A stretch of 64,000 nt of DNA from Hysterangium stoloniferum (Eukaryota; Basidiomycota; Agaricomycetes; Hysterangiales; Hysterangiaceae): NCBI GenBank assembly GCA_015178975.1, contig WHVD01000055.1:248001-312000 (forward strand). The letters run 5' to 3'. Positions 22,326 through 35,874 of the stretch are shown here, one piece after another. Numbering within the stretch: position 1 is the stretch's first letter; every line of letters begins with the position of its first letter. The notes beneath the pieces are model-generated. The model did not search any database and was not told where the DNA came from. It was given only the letters and a program-made list of their open reading frames with translations. A program made the position numbers and the translations under genes.

Positions 22326-23400
22326 TGTCAGGAACCGGAAAACCCGCCAGCCTCCGGGCCCCCGGACCCCGTCCTACATGCTCCCGACCCTCTATATTGT
22401 ATAGTTACAACTGGAGTTCCCGCCGGAGCCCGCACATCAACTTGTTTATGCCTGACTCTCTGTATGCACCCCACATGTCTGCACCTAGCCCTCTGTGTCT
22501 CATACACCAGTCCTCGGACTCCACCCTATATACACCTGACACTCTGTGTCTTATGTCCCAGTCACCGGATCCCAACCGGACTCCCGGAACCCCTCTAACA
22601 GAGCATAGAACCCTGCTCCTGTTATGATCTTTCTCTGCATCTCACACACCAGTCATCGGAAAACCCACCAGACTCCACCAGACCTCCAGCACATCAAACC
22701 TGTCTATACCCGACACTATCTTGTGCACCAAGTCACCAGACTCCGACCGGACTTCCAGAGCCCTCTAACTGAACCCCACTCCCATTATGGTCTAATGACC
22801 TGTCATGTTTCAGACCCCGCTCCCATTCCGTTCCGTCCCTAATACCTAGTTTGGTATTTACTTGTTTCATTTTATGTATGTTTAATAGTTCTGTCCCTCA
22901 TTAATACCGGATTTGGTATTATTACATTTCACAGTCTATATAAGTCTGCTATATTCATGTACTTACAATCCAGTTTCAATCTCGAACAAGTTTTCCCCCG
23001 AACAAGTTTTCCTCAAACAAGTTTTCCCCCAAACAAGTTACACCCTGGACCCAGTCTCTGCTCCAGTCCCTACTCCTCTTGTCTGTCTACATGCTCAATT
23101 CCCGGAACTCCCATGGGAACTCCTGAATCTACATCTTCCTGTACGCATTCTGTCAGCTCAAAATATGGACACCCAAATGAGTGTACGAGGGCACAGCCCA
23201 TAAGCTGAAGCCAAATCCATCTCAGCCATACCCGTTCTCTGGTAACTATTCTGATACAATGTCTTGTACTACTAATATTCCCGGAAACTCCCAGACCTAT
23301 TACCTGGGGATTCCATGGGACTATTACCCGGAAAGTGTGTGTTCGGAATATAGTTACTGGAGAAATCCACGGGACTTCCTCAGAATTTGCAAACTTAACA
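22326..23400 (+). repeat. Solo LTR, family F
   Basis: TGTCAGGAACCGG ... AAACTTAACA, 1075 bp, flanked by the 5-bp duplication CATTG (22321-22325 and 23401-23405). It carries the shared LTR motif CATAAGCTGAAGCC at about 23200. It looks like a whole solo LTR. Confidence 0.85.
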
Positions 23401-24239
23401 CATTGACTTGCAATGGGGAGATGGAGTTGAACTACCTCCAAAACCTCTTGAACAACATGGACCTGAAGGAAAAACTTATTGAATGGGACCCATAGATTCG
23501 TTGTCCAATTCTGATGAAAACTTGCCAGGCAACCCTACCTACAACAACAAGTATTTGGGTGTGGACTGCTATGAGGGATTTTTACTCCCAAATAGAGTCC
23601 CAGCAATCCCAACCAATGAAGGAAGCTACCACCTTCCATCAGAGTGTGGAGAGGATATTGCCCAGTAAACTGACAACCATGACCGAGTCTACCACTACGC
23701 CCTCATCCACCACACAGCCAATTGTAATGCTGGTGCCGATCACCCCCTCCACACTTCCTCCATTAGACTGTTTTACACCATTTTCCGAACCAGAAACATC
23801 TTGCATCCATTTCCTTCCACTCCCTTCTGCACCAGAGTTTCTCCCCCTCCCAGAGACCTCCCCCATACCAGGGCTCTCTCTTGCCACACTGTCTTCCAAG
23901 CCTTTGAAAAGCCTAGAAATGCCTCACATCCCCTCCCCTTCATTCCTCCAGGTGCCAGAGTTTCTTCTCTTACCAGAGCGCCCTACCACACCAGAGCTCC
24001 CTCCTGCCAGTGATCCCTACACCAGCACCTTCCTCCTCTCCTTGTGTGTCTCTCAGGAGCCCTATCCACCGACCTGACAATGAGCCAATGGAAGTTGACA
24101 TACTGATCATGGAACTGACCCAGCTGAGGAACCCCCTCAAATGAGTGAGAAAGTGAAAGGAAAAAGTCCAACTTTCAATGTTTCGATCATTATTGGTGAA
24201 TCTCTACCATACTCCCCCTGAACACACAGCTATATCCAC
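23401..24239 (+). other. Pro/Ser/Thr-rich open frame of unknown nature
   Basis: The frame 23514-24077 (187 codons) is open and low in complexity, rich in P, S, T and L, with no domain I can name. It lies between a solo LTR and a plus-sense LTR remnant, so it may be internal sequence of an LTR element rather than a host gene. Without homology support I do not call a gene. Confidence 0.3.
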
Positions 24240-24723
24240 TGTCATGGACCTAGTTGACCTACACTGTAGTTTTATGTACATTGGCATGCATAGTTGGAAC
24301 TCAGACACATTTTACCCCATAACCATGACTTGCCCAGACACCCTTCTAGTGTCCTGCAAGTTGTGATTGGGTATCATCTTGGCCATCTTGAATGGCTTTC
24401 AACTTGAATTTGCAATCACTATCTAGCTTTGAACTGAATAGTCAAAGCTTGAGTCATTACCAGTTTCATCTTGTACCTCACATTACTCATATCAACATCT
24501 CTCCCTTACAGCTCATTTATTCATTAGCTCACTTCTTAGAATCATACTGAAAGGTCAATTCTAGTTTCCTTTAGTTGTCATAGTCACCTTGCAGCTACTA
24601 AAGGTCAACTAAAGCTATTTGCTATTCATATTGTACTTTGATAGACAATATATTGTCGTATTGTACCTAACTGGTTGATATTCTTCATATATAGAATGGT
24701 CAGAACTTCCACAACTCTTTACA
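24240..24723 (+). repeat. Partial LTR of family A, opposite orientation
   Basis: The reverse complement matches the LTR at 34892-35527 over its terminal two thirds, ending AACTTCCACAACTCTTTACA. CpG sites are mostly gone. Only part of the LTR is present. Confidence 0.7.
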
Positions 24724-25159
24724 AAGAAAACTGCAAATATAGTATATAAAGCTGTATTATTAGATTGAAGTTTTAATGTATTTATTGAATTTGTTTTGAT
24801 TGATTTTTTCTAACAGTGATTGTCATAAATACTTATGTAGAAACACTCAGAAATACTTGGAAGTACTCAGAAAGACTTAAGAGTCATGGACACAGGGGGG
24901 TTTGGGGGCAAAGCTCCCTGACAACCTGAAGCCCACAGCAAGGAGTGGGGTTGGTCATAAAGCAACCACCTCACAGTGTAGCAAGGGTTCCCAGGCTTGT
25001 ATATCTTTAAAAACCAGCCACCTAGTGCTTATTACATGACATATGGGAATATTGTCACTAATGTGGCAATTGACACAAAGTGTTGACATAAAGGTGTGAC
25101 TGTTGTCACAAACACAAGAATATTGTGACATGTGTGCAGTAACCTCATGATGCATGGGA
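24724..25159. other. No gene recognised
   Basis: AT-rich spacer. Near 25040-25130 there are several GTGACA/TGTCAC inversions, similar in flavour to 35530-35640, suggesting remnants of one repeat family. Confidence 0.35.
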
Positions 25160-26210
25160 ACATTACATCAGCATATATGCTACAATGGAAAGTAATAGAA
25201 ACTACTGGAATATTCCAGCAGTTTCCAGGTAAAATAGCTAAAAAATAGGATAGAAATAATTACTAGAATATTCTAAATGTCTCAGATCTCAGTGTATATA
25301 AGGAGCTCTGCTCCAGCCATGAAATATATGTAACTTATCTTAACCCATTTATCACCACATCTGTGTGTCACTGCAGCAGCAATTACATGTAAATTCCACC
25401 CCTAGTTGGGCTGTTGGACCCTCTAGTTGAGCTTCTGGCACAAACTCTGGATCTCTTGTCACTTCTAGTTGAGCTTCTGGCAATAATCCTACCCCTGGTC
25501 ACCTCTAGTTGAGCTTCTGGCACTAACTCTGGATCCTTGCCACCTCTAGTTGAGCTTCTGGCAATAATCCTACCCCCTTGTCACCTCTAGTTGAGCTTCT
25601 GACAACAATCCTGTTCTCCCTTGCCACCTCTTAGTTGAGTAGTTGGCTATCAATTAAAGTAATAATTTTTTTTGGTTACATTGTTGAGATTAGAAATACA
25701 ATTCTAATTTCTCCTGGTATTGATCATAAATACTGAGAATATTCTTGCATAATCTTTGAGACTACATTAAGATCCTGATAAGTTAGTATCACAGTAGATC
25801 TGGTAGGCTGGTTTAAATACATAAAGCATATATTAGCCAAATATTGTTTTATTCTATAACTAAGCCTTTGACCTGTTTATAAATATTTTTACTGTTTGTT
25901 AAATATGTAGTATAGTATATACATATATAAACTACCTAGAATCAAAGTGGAATCAAGTTTTGGAATCAGTGAATTGTTATTTGTATTCTAGTAGTTGTTT
26001 TCATGGAAAAAGAACAGCTTGCAAAAGCAGCTCTTAAAACCTTCTTTGCAAAGTAGGGTGCATATATTCAAGTAAACTCTTGACTTCAGGGATTCTAAGT
26101 CTATTCAGGCTGCCACTGATTAATATCAAATACTTAAATTATTTTACCCTGCAGTGAATTGAGCATATAGTAGTAAAATAAGGGTAATACATCACATATG
26201 TACTGTACTA
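25160..26210 (+). repeat. Dispersed LTR-like repeat, family G, copy 1
   Basis: Aligns over about 1 kb with 48428-49475. Both copies carry TCTCAGTGTATATAAGGAGC (a core-promoter-like TATA box) and then several diverged tandem units of about 45 bp built on CACCTCTAGTTGAGCTTCTGG (25400-25640). The layout (promoter, then repeats, then AT-rich tail) suggests an LTR, but I could not fix its ends. Confidence 0.6.
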
Positions 26211-26967
26211 ACCTAACCTTGCACACCCCCAACATTCCATCCCCATTTAACTTTAGACCTTAACTCTTAACACTTGCCTGCAACAGTATAGTATGTCTTG
26301 ATTTCAGTAGGGACACCATATCTCTGGTCTGGCATTTTCCGGTCTGAAATACAGGGTGTATTTTTTGTAAAAAAACTTCAGTCCTGACCTGGCAATCTTT
26401 AGTCCCAGAATATTTCAAGATATAATAATCCTATATTTCCTCAGCTTTCCACCTAGTTCTATGTGAGTCAAAGTCTTGTCCTAACATTTTCAGTGCTAAT
26501 CATTATTCTCTGACACCTATGCTAAATAATCTGAACATTTTTGCCTTAAATATTAATGGGCTGCTTATAAGCAAATGAAGTCATCAGCCAAAACTCCAAA
26601 GTGTTGGATAAATTTATTTCAAGTCTTCTACAACAAAGTACATCCTGTACTTTGGTTAAGAATATGTATGTACCTTCTCAAGGTAGGATCTCCATATGCT
26701 GTCAGGGTTCATATATTTTATTTTATTTTATTTTATTTTTGTTTTGTCTGTTTGTCACATGTCACATGTCACAGTGCACACACATGATGTCAAGTGAATG
26801 TGAAATGGCTCAAAAGAGTGTTCACAGCCACACAATGACAATCATGTGATATATGTACACATGTCAAATGTAAAACTTAACTTTATTTTAATTTTCTTCT
26901 AAAGTTTCAACCTTCATTAATAACTTTATTTAATTTTCCCTTTAGTATAAATGTACATATGTACATA
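26211..26967. other. No clear gene; possible LINE endonuclease trace; TTTTA repeat
   Basis: 26523-26640 reads LNIFALNINGL in one frame, which resembles the start of LINE apurinic endonuclease domains, but it decays at once. 26716-26752 is a (TTTTA)n run. 26755-26775 is built from TGTCACA units. Confidence 0.3.
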
Positions 26968-28564
26968 CAGTGAGGGACAAAACCCTTCCAATGATTTTTA
27001 GTTGTGCAAAGATTCTTGAATAACTCAAGAACTACTGTAGATACCGACCTGAAATTTGGAGGTTTGTTAGGTCTATATGTTATCTATATGCCTTTAAAAT
27101 ATTATGACATAAGCATAAGCATTAGTATTTCCCATGCTATAAATAAAACACTAATAAAATCACATTGGAAGGGTTTTGTCCCTGGTATATAAAAAATACA
27201 AATTAAACAATCTAGTACCTGGTATAGCCTCCCTTGGCCTTCAAAACAGCCTCAACCCTTCTAGGCATACTCTCTATCAAGTTCTGACAAGTAGAGGCAG
27301 GGATCTTCTCCCACTCTGTCTGAACCCTCTCCCACAACTCATGAATACTCTTGGGTGCCACCCAGCCTCCTTTTGAGGTAATACCAGAGGTGTTCAATTG
27401 GATTAAGGTCAGCAGACTGAGGTGGCCATACTATGACCACAAATCCATTGTCTTTAAACCAATTGGTGGCCTTTTTGCTCTTGTGTTTGGGGTCATTGTC
27501 TTGCTGAAAGACCACATTCCCTGCGTTCTTGCCATAATACTCCATGATTTCTTGAAGTTCATCTTCCATAATGCTAAAATAAAGGTCAGCATCCATCCTT
27601 CCATCAATTTTGGTGGAATATCCTGGTCCTTCCCACAACATACAGCCTCACAACATCAGATTTCCTCCTCCAAACCTGATTGTACCTTCAGCCACCCTAT
27701 CACTGAGCCCCTCTCCTGCCCTTTTCCATGCCTACTTCCTCCCATCTGACTCCAAACAATTGATTTTTGTCTCATCTAACCAAACAGCCCTCTTCCAATC
27801 ATCCACAGTCCAGTCCTTGTGTGCCAGAGCAGAGTCCATCCTTGCCTTCCTATGCCTCTTAGTGAGTAAAGGCCTTTTCTCTCCACCACAGCCCTCATTC
27901 CAGCCTTCTTGAGTGCTCTATGAACAGTCTTCACTGAAATGGACTCTCCAGTCATATTTTGAAGGATTTTGGTCACCTCAGTGGCATGTTCTGCCTTCTG
28001 AGAAGTGATTTGTTAGAAGGAATAATGAATATCTGAGGGAGAAAGCTTGCATGGATGGCCACCAGGTTCTTTGGCAAGTGATGGGCAATGGGTAAAGTGA
28101 ATTCTGGATATAGTAAACAGATCTCTGCCAGTGATTGCAGAGATCTGAGAAGTAGACTTGCCCTTATTGAGCAAAATGAGAATGTGGCAACCTGAGGAGG
28201 AGTAAGAGCTTTCATGGTGTAGAATGTTGAGTTGGGGGGATGTCGTTGAACTAAAAAGTGAACAGCTATATATATATCTAATTTTGACAGGTCACATGAT
28301 TAAACAAAACCTTATTTGCTGATAATCAATAAGGTTTTGTGTTAATCATGTGACTGGGACAAAACCCTTCCAATGTGATTTTATTATTATTTTATTTATA
28401 GCATGGGAAATACTAATGCTTATGTCATAATATTTTAAGGGCATATAGATAACATGTAGACCTAACCAACCACCAAATTTCAGGTCTGTATCTATAGTGG
28501 TTCTTGAGTTATTCAAGAATCTTTGCACAACTAAAAATCATTGGAAGGGTTTTGTCCCTCACTG
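26968..28564 (-). mobile_element. Tc1-type DNA transposon with about 210-bp inverted ends, decayed
   Basis: Starts CAGTGAGGGACAAAACCC and ends with its inverse GGGTTTTGTCCCTCACTG, flanked by TA (26966-26967 and 28565-28566), 1597 bp. Each terminal repeat (26968-27185; about 28345-28564) itself begins and ends with inverted copies of GACAAAACCCTTCCAAT, an arrangement like the IR/DR ends of Tc1 elements. The transposase reads right to left from 28215: start MKALTPPQV, helix-turn-helix part near 27900-28000 (TKILQNMTGESISVKTVHRA), then the DDE core 27339-27641 with FQQDNDPKHKS and WPPQSADLNPIEHLW. The frame changes at least three times, so it is inactive. The third copy at 62257 is a close relative in opposite orientation. 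Confidence 0.92.
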
Positions 28565-28786
28565 TATGTAGTTAGGAGAATAGTCACAATTCATTGAATA
28601 TACAAAATTTTATGAAAAACTCCTCATATTTTTAAGTGAGACTATTTCCCCTGGCTCTGACTACATGTTTTAGGGATTTATATTTCATTAACCCAAAACT
28701 TCATCTTTAAGACTTGTACACTCCCTTAAAATATACACAAATGTCATGGTTATACAAGATTATTTGGGTTATGACTTAATCTTTCT

Positions 28787-31700
28787 GGACTCCGTACATC
28801 AGACTTGTCTATGTTCAACTTCGTTACATTGTGTTTCAGTCACCGGAAAACCCACCGGACTCCGTCTCTGTCTATGTCCGACCTCGTCCCGTGCGTCAGT
28901 CACCAGACCCCACTCAGAGAACCAACCCGTCATCCCTCTAACAGAGCCCCATTCCCATTTTAGTCAAATGACCTGTCACAATTCAGACTCCACTTCCGCT
29001 CCATTTCCTGTTATGGTTTATGATTTGTCACTATTCGGACTCTGCTCCGTTCCGTCCCATTCCTAACACCAAATTTGGTGTTTACTATTCCTGTTTTATG
29101 TTTTGCTCATTTCATTTCATCATACTGAATTCGGTATGACATTCACTCCACAGTCTATTTAAACTGGCAGATGTTGTACATACAATCCAGTCAGAAAATC
29201 GGCTTAGATTCCCCCCAGTAATCTAATACATTTTCCACTCTAAACTCCTACTTGAATTACACCGCTCACACTAGTCAGAGCCCATGGGCTCTGGCGCATC
29301 TATCTCTCTCACCAATCTCGACTCACGACCCATGACCTCCGACCTACGACCCCTCGACCCACGACCCCTGCCCGAACTCTCTGGGATTCCCATCCACCTG
29401 TCTGAAATTGGACAACACAATCTAGCGAGGGCGCAGCCTATAAGCTGAAGCCAAGTCCTACCAGATATCCCGTGGGTTTCTCTGGAGACCTGCCTTGTAA
29501 GTATCCTAACAGTATCTTCTGACTAAGACTCGCAGATTGTTTTCAATATGCCACCAAGAAATAAAGCTAACACAGAGGCATCATTACCTGGACCGTCAAC
29601 TCTTCATTCCCCGTTAACTTTGTATACCAGCCAGACACTTGCAAACCAGTCGGAACCCATGGAAGAAGCCCATATCAAAGAAGTCCCAGAAAACCAGGAT
29701 GAATCTGAGCATGAGGACAAATCCGTGGCCCCCGACAAGGGCAAAGGTGTCGAAAATCCTCCGTCTAACCAACAACCGCACTTGGGGGACCCTACTTCTG
29801 AATTTTTATCAGGTACTATAGATAAATGTATGACACACCTGCTTGAAGAATGAAAGAAAAAGGAACAAGAACCTCCACAGTCAAAAGTCAATGCTCTGGA
29901 ACCCTTCATGGGTTCCAACCCAAACAAACTCTCTACTTTCCTCATTGTGAAGAGTGGTAGAAGTTCAGACCGTTCTATATACGAAGAAATGAGTAGAAGA
30001 GGAGGATATTGACCTATTCAGTGCAATATAAGAGAAAGTGAGAGAAAGAGCACAAGATGACAAAGGAGTCAACGAGTGCGATGGTTCGAGTGGAGGCCTC
30101 GACTATTACAGTTCGAGGCCAGAAGTATTCAGTAGTTCAGATAATGCTACCTATGTGGTAGCTGACACGTTACCCTGATCACCGCTCATAGTAGACCTAG
30201 TTTGTGTCTTACGAGTGGTGGTTCTTGGGTTAAAGTGTGTCTGAGTTCTAATTGGTGCTGAGTGCACCCACAAGTATACACAATGCTTCGAACTAATGAA
30301 ATATGCAATATTCGAAGAATATGAAAGATAGGAAAATATGAATAGAATATGTAAAATATAAATAAAATAAAAGGAGTGTTTTACCACAATGAAACTGTGG
30401 TAAAAGCATACTCCTCACACTCATGCAATGTCACTTCAATTTCCGCGATCGATCTGCCACATTCTCCACGGACTCCCAAAAAGTCAACTACGCACTTTCA
30501 TACTTGTCAGGATCTGCATTGAAATGGTTCGAACCAGCTTTTAGCGGAATTTCCGAGGAAGAGCCACTTTGGCTCGAAAATTGGGATGCTTTTGTTGAGA
30601 AGCTTGAAACCAACATTGGCCTGTATGACCCGACAGGAGAAGCCGAAAACAGTCTCACAAATCTTCATATGAAGGACATGCAGTGCATCACGGACTATAT
30701 CGTCCAATTCAATAATCTTGCAGCTCATTGTCAGTGGGGCGATCCCGCTCTCCGCCACCAATTCTACGCTGGTCTGCCATCCCGTCTTAAAGACAAAGTC
30801 TCGAAAGGAGAAGATGGCAAGCCAAAAACCCTGTCCCATATGCACCTCAAAGCTCAAAATGTGGACACATGTTATTGGGAACATCATGCAGAAGTTGCCC
30901 ACGAGACCTCCGTGGACAAAGTAAACAAGTCCACGGCCAATAAAACCAACAACAACAACTTGTCAACCAGCAACCAAAACTCCACACAATCTGACAAGAA
31001 GAACAATAAAAAGTCTTCTAACAACAACAACAACAACAAGGACAATAACAAAGGTCAACAGTTCAGCAAGCAAGCTGGAAAACCCGACCTCTCAGGCAAA
31101 CTCGGATCCGATGGCAAATTGACCCCACAGGAAAGACAACGTCGTATGGATAATAACCTCTGTCTCTTGTGTGGGAAACCCGGTCATCGAGTCCCAGAAT
31201 GTCTGCTGGCAAAGCAAACTCTTCAAAGGGTCAAACAGCCAAGGCCTCCACGGAAACCCCATCGAAGGACAAACTGGCTTCCCACTCGAAAAAAGAGTAA
31301 GCAACCACTCCACACGGGTTGGGGGTTGTGTTGCCTCTCCACACATTCAAGAGTTTACTCACCTCAACGCATCCACTCTTTCACATTCTGATTCATTTTT
31401 CGTTAAACTTATGTCTAATATGATTCTGAAATTCGTTTTTTCAGCTCTTATAGATCCCGGCTCGACTCATTGTTTTTTAGATACAAAATTCACGCAAAAA
31501 AATTCTTTGTCAACTTATCCGATAAATCTGTTGGTCTCCACCTCTTTGATGGCACAAGTAATTTGGTTGTTACCCAAGCTTGTGATTTATCCATCTGTTT
31601 CCTGTGTGGAACATCTCATTTGGTCACTTTCTATGTGACCCAGTTAGACTCAAGTTGCTCAGTGGTCCTTGGACACAACTGGCTTACCCACTACAATCCA

Positions 31701-34700
31701 TTGATTGACTGGATAGCTAACAGGATAACATTCTGGACTCCCACGGCAGCTGAGGAAACTGCACCTGTCCCAGCCTCCACGGCACCCATGGCCTTCCTGG
31801 CACCTGCAGTCTCAAGGACTCCTGTGATCCCTATGGCACCCATGGCTTCCCCGGAACCCACGGCACCTCCATCTATTTCTCTGATTAATGCTGCAGCTTT
31901 TATTAGGGCTTCAAAAATGGACAGGTCCCAGGCGTTCACTATCAACTTAAAAATTGATGAAGCAACTGGACATTTTTCAACCCCAGTATCTGAATCTGAG
32001 CAAGCCGCTGATCTAGAAGGCATCCCGGAAAAATATCATGACTTCGTGGATGTTTTTACCAAGCGGAAAGCTGACCGGCTTCTGCCCCACAGAGAATATG
32101 ACTTAAAAATCGATCTTGAAGATGGTGCCCAGCCACCCCTAGGACATATTTACCCACTCTTGTCCACGGAACTTTCCACAATCTGCGATTTCCTGGATGA
32201 ACATTTGTCCATAGGTTTTATTAGACCCTCAAAGTCTCCTTTTGGAGCACCTGTTCTGTTTGTCAGAAAAAAGGATGGATCCCTTTGACTATGTGTTGAT
32301 TTTAGAGGACTCAATGCTGTCACAAAAAAAAATAAGTATCCACTTCCACTCATATCTGATCTGCTCAATGCTCTGCAGAATGCCTGGATTTACACCAAAA
32401 TAGATCTCAAACACACCTATCATTTGGTCCGGATCGCTGCGGGTACGAATGGAAAACCACTTTTAGAACCCGCTATGGGGCCTTTGAGTGGTTGGTGATG
32501 CCCTTTGGACTCACCAATGCTCCATCTGTTTTTCAGCATTTTATCAACGACATTTTCTCCAACATGCTTGATGTATGCATTATTGTTTACCTGGACGACA
32601 TTCTTATCTACTCCGAGAATCCCGTGGAACACGACAAACAAGTCCATGAAGTTCTCCAGAGACTCAGACAACATGGTTTATTCGTGAATGGAAAAAAATG
32701 TACTTTTGACATGGACTCTGTGGAATACCTGGGTTTCATCATGGGACCCAATGGACTCCCATGGACAAAACTAAAGTGCAAGTCATCAAAGATTGGCCTG
32801 AACCCCAAAAAGTTAAAGATATACAATCCTTCCTCAGCTTTGCCAATTTTTACAGACAGTTTATCCGTGGATATTCCGACATCACAGTACCCCTTACCCA
32901 TCTTACACATAAGGATACTCTGTGGAATTTTAACGATAAGTGTCAAAAAGCTTTCAATCTTTTAAAAAATTCTTTTTCCTCTGCTCCTATTCTGTCGCAT
33001 TGGAAACCGGACTTCCCACTCATCATTGAAATGGATACCTCGGATTACGCACTTGGAGCCATTCTGTCTATCCAGGACTCTGACAGAGAAGTCCACCCCA
33101 TGGCATTTCTGTCCCGGACCTTTACCAGAGCAGAGCTCAACTACGACGTTCATGATAAGGAACTCCTGGCAATTCTTTCAGCTTTCAAAGCGTGGCAACA
33201 CTATTTGGAAGGCTCAGGAACTCCTATTGACATTGTAACAGATCACAAAAACCTGGAATACTTTTCTACCACAAAACTTTTGACCTGCCGGCAGGCCCAC
33301 TGGTCTGAATACCTATCTGCCTTCAACATGATTATCTGCATTTACCCGGCCATCTCGGCAGCAAACCTGATGCTTTAACTAGATGATGGGATGTCTATCC
33401 TAAAGAGGGGAGCAATGACTATGCCATGGTAAACCCACACAACCTGAAAACTATTTTCACAAATCAAAAACTTACCACATCGGTCCGTGCAACTTTCCTC
33501 ATCAATCCCATTGTCTGTGGAATTATCATTATGGATATTGAGAAGTTACATCAAGATATTCTATCAGCAATTCCCCTAGACCCAATAACTAAAGCTCATC
33601 TTGACAATGCCATGGACCCTGATCAACCTCAGTGGTCTCTTGATCAGCATGGTTTCATTAGACTTGACGATCGGATCTATGTACCGGACTCTAATGGCCT
33701 CCGCCTCAGGATCCTTCAATACAAACATGATCATCCACTCTCAGGACATTTCAGGTACAACAAAACTCTATCATTAATAAGAAGAGAATACACTTGGCCC
33801 AGACTCCGTGGATTCATTAAGCACTATTGTAAATCTTGCACTACTTGTCCCCACTCAAAATCTCAGTGACACAAGCCATACGGCCTTTTGAAACAATTCC
33901 CGGTACCAGAACACCCGTGGAATTCTGTCTCTATGGATTTCATTGAACACCTACTGGATTCCGAAGGCTTTTCCACCATTCTAGTCGTTGTTGACAGATT
34001 CTCAAAACAAGGTATATTCATCCCTACATATGACACAATTATATCCATGCAGTTAGCAGAACTTTTTATTATCCACGTATTTTCCAAGCACGGGGTTGCA
34101 TCCCACGTAACTTCTGACTGAGGATCAGAGTTTGTATCTCACTTCTTTAGATCCCTTGGGAAATCCTTGGACATGACATTACATTTCACATCCGGACATC
34201 ACCTGGAAGGTGACGGACAAACCGAATGTGTCAACCAAACATTGGAACAATATCTCCGCATATATTGCAATTACCAACAGGACAATTGGAAATCCTTGTT
34301 ACCACTTGCAGAATTTGCTTACAACAATGCACCTTCAGCCACTACTGGTGTTTCCCCGTTCTTTGCAAATAAAGGATATAATGCAAATATTACAGTACAT
34401 CCAGAATGAAATCTCACCTCTGCTCGCACTCAAGAGTTCACTGTGGACCTCCACAAGCTCCACGAGGGACTCCGGACTGCAATATTGTCCACCCAAGAGC
34501 AATACCAACATTCAGTGGACAAACACCGGATCCTGCCACCAAACTTCAAGATTGGGGATCATGTTTTTGTCAAAGCTCAATTCTTCCGGACTACCTGTCC
34601 ATCAAAAAAGCTTGCTGAAAAATATTTAGGTCTGTTTGAAATTATCACACCAGTAGGTTCAGTCTCTTGGACTCTACGGCTTTTGGATAGCATGCATGTG

Positions 34701-34891
34701 GTACACCCGGTATTTCATGTTTCTATGTTAGAACCTTGTACTGCTAACACTATCCCAGATTGCGTGCAATCTCTGCCTCCTCTGGTCATTATTGACGGAG
34801 AACCCGAGTTTGAAATCTTGCAAATTTTAGATTCGAAAATCAAAAAGCATTGATGCACTTGTAAACTGTTTTACTTGGTCAAGTGGGCAGG
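28787..34891 (+). mobile_element. Ty3/gypsy chromodomain-type fossil, nearly full coding set, broken
   Basis: Partial 5' LTR (family B, about 28787-29511), gag from 29548 with an acidic N-part, capsid (30421-30900) and zinc knuckle near 31160, aspartic protease (31440-31500 region), reverse transcriptase (about 32100-32760) with YLDD, RNase H (32980-33390), integrase (33540-34420) with HHCC finger and core, and the start of a chromodomain (about 34800-34890), where the family A LTR cuts it off. A solo LTR of another subfamily sits inside gag (29946-30419). The copy is broken, with multiple interruptions, and no 3' LTR of its own is seen. It is moderately old: the reading is still easy to follow. 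Confidence 0.9.
29946..30419 (-). repeat. Solo LTR (short A subfamily) inside gypsy gag
   Basis: TGTGAAGAGTGG ... CTCCTCACA, 474 bp, flanked by the 5-bp duplication CTCAT (29941-29945 and 30420-30424). The gag reading is found on both sides of it. Confidence 0.85.
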
Positions 34892-35527
34892 TGTGAAGAG
34901 TGGTGGAAGTTCTAACCGTTCTATATACAAAGAATATTGACCGTTTAGGTACGACACATAGTGGGATTGACTGTCTAAGTTCAATACATGCTGAACAAGT
35001 ATTGACTATTTAGTTCAATACATCTGGGTGAAGTAACTATCTAAGGTAGAGTAGATAGCTAAAACGAATAAAGGGAATTGACCGTTAGGTGCGATTCGGA
35101 GTGACTGCTCGAGTGTAGAAAAGAGTAACAAGAGTCGAATGATAGAGTAGCACGGATGTTGTCCGTGCGGATGAGATATAAGTGGAGTTTTGACTGGCAC
35201 AGTTCAAAACTATGATTGCGTGGATAGATAGTTGAAGCCCATCTGTGACGGTTGAGATGATACCTCAATCACGACTTACAGGACACTAACTGTGTGTCTG
35301 GGTAAGTCGTGGTTGCAAGGTAAAAAGGTGTCTGAGTTTTAACTACAGGCACTAGAATACATAAGTCTGGCATGTATGTGCCCACAAGAGTCGATGTACC
35401 ACATACATAGGTCGTTGAACTAATTATAAGTGCATAATAAAATAGAGAGAGTAGAAATAATAAAGGAAATATAGTATGAGCTCATCCAGACTATATTTCC
35501 TGAGCATATTTCGCTGTACCTCTCACA
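34892..35527 (-). repeat. LTR of family A at the cut end of the gypsy element
   Basis: TGTGAAGAGTGG ... CTCTCACA, 636 bp, close to the copy at 2607-3236 and still rich in CpG. The flanks (GCAGG and CCCGG) do not match, so this is not a simple solo insertion; recombination or loss has joined unrelated DNA on one side. Confidence 0.8.
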
Positions 35528-35874
35528 CCCGGACATGTCACAGTGTTTTCATATGTGTGACATTCAGCTGTTTGTGATGGCTGGGTCGCATTTGTGACAA
35601 TTGTCACAGAATGTGACAATATTCCCACACATTGTGCAATAAGTGCCAGATGGCTGACTTAGAAGATATTTAGATAAAAAGAATAAACAGTAGAAATTTG
35701 ATAGCTCTCCCAAAATAATGATAAAAATATGAAATAAATTGTAAAAATCAGGTTAATTTCAGGAGACTATTGTACAATAATTCTGTCACAATATAAGTAC
35801 ATTTAAACTTGTTTTTATCAATTTATTTGGGGAATTTTGTAAAAAATAGAAAAACCTTAGAAATACATAACAGA
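35528..35874. other. AT-rich spacer, no gene
   Basis: It begins with several GTGACA/TGTCAC inversions (35535-35625) and then becomes plain AT-rich. Nothing coding is seen. Confidence 0.4.

Noticed and set aside
34892-35527. LTR 34892-35527 as the 3' LTR of the gypsy element on its left
   Set aside because: It belongs to another LTR family than the 5' LTR of that element, points the other way, and cuts the chromodomain.
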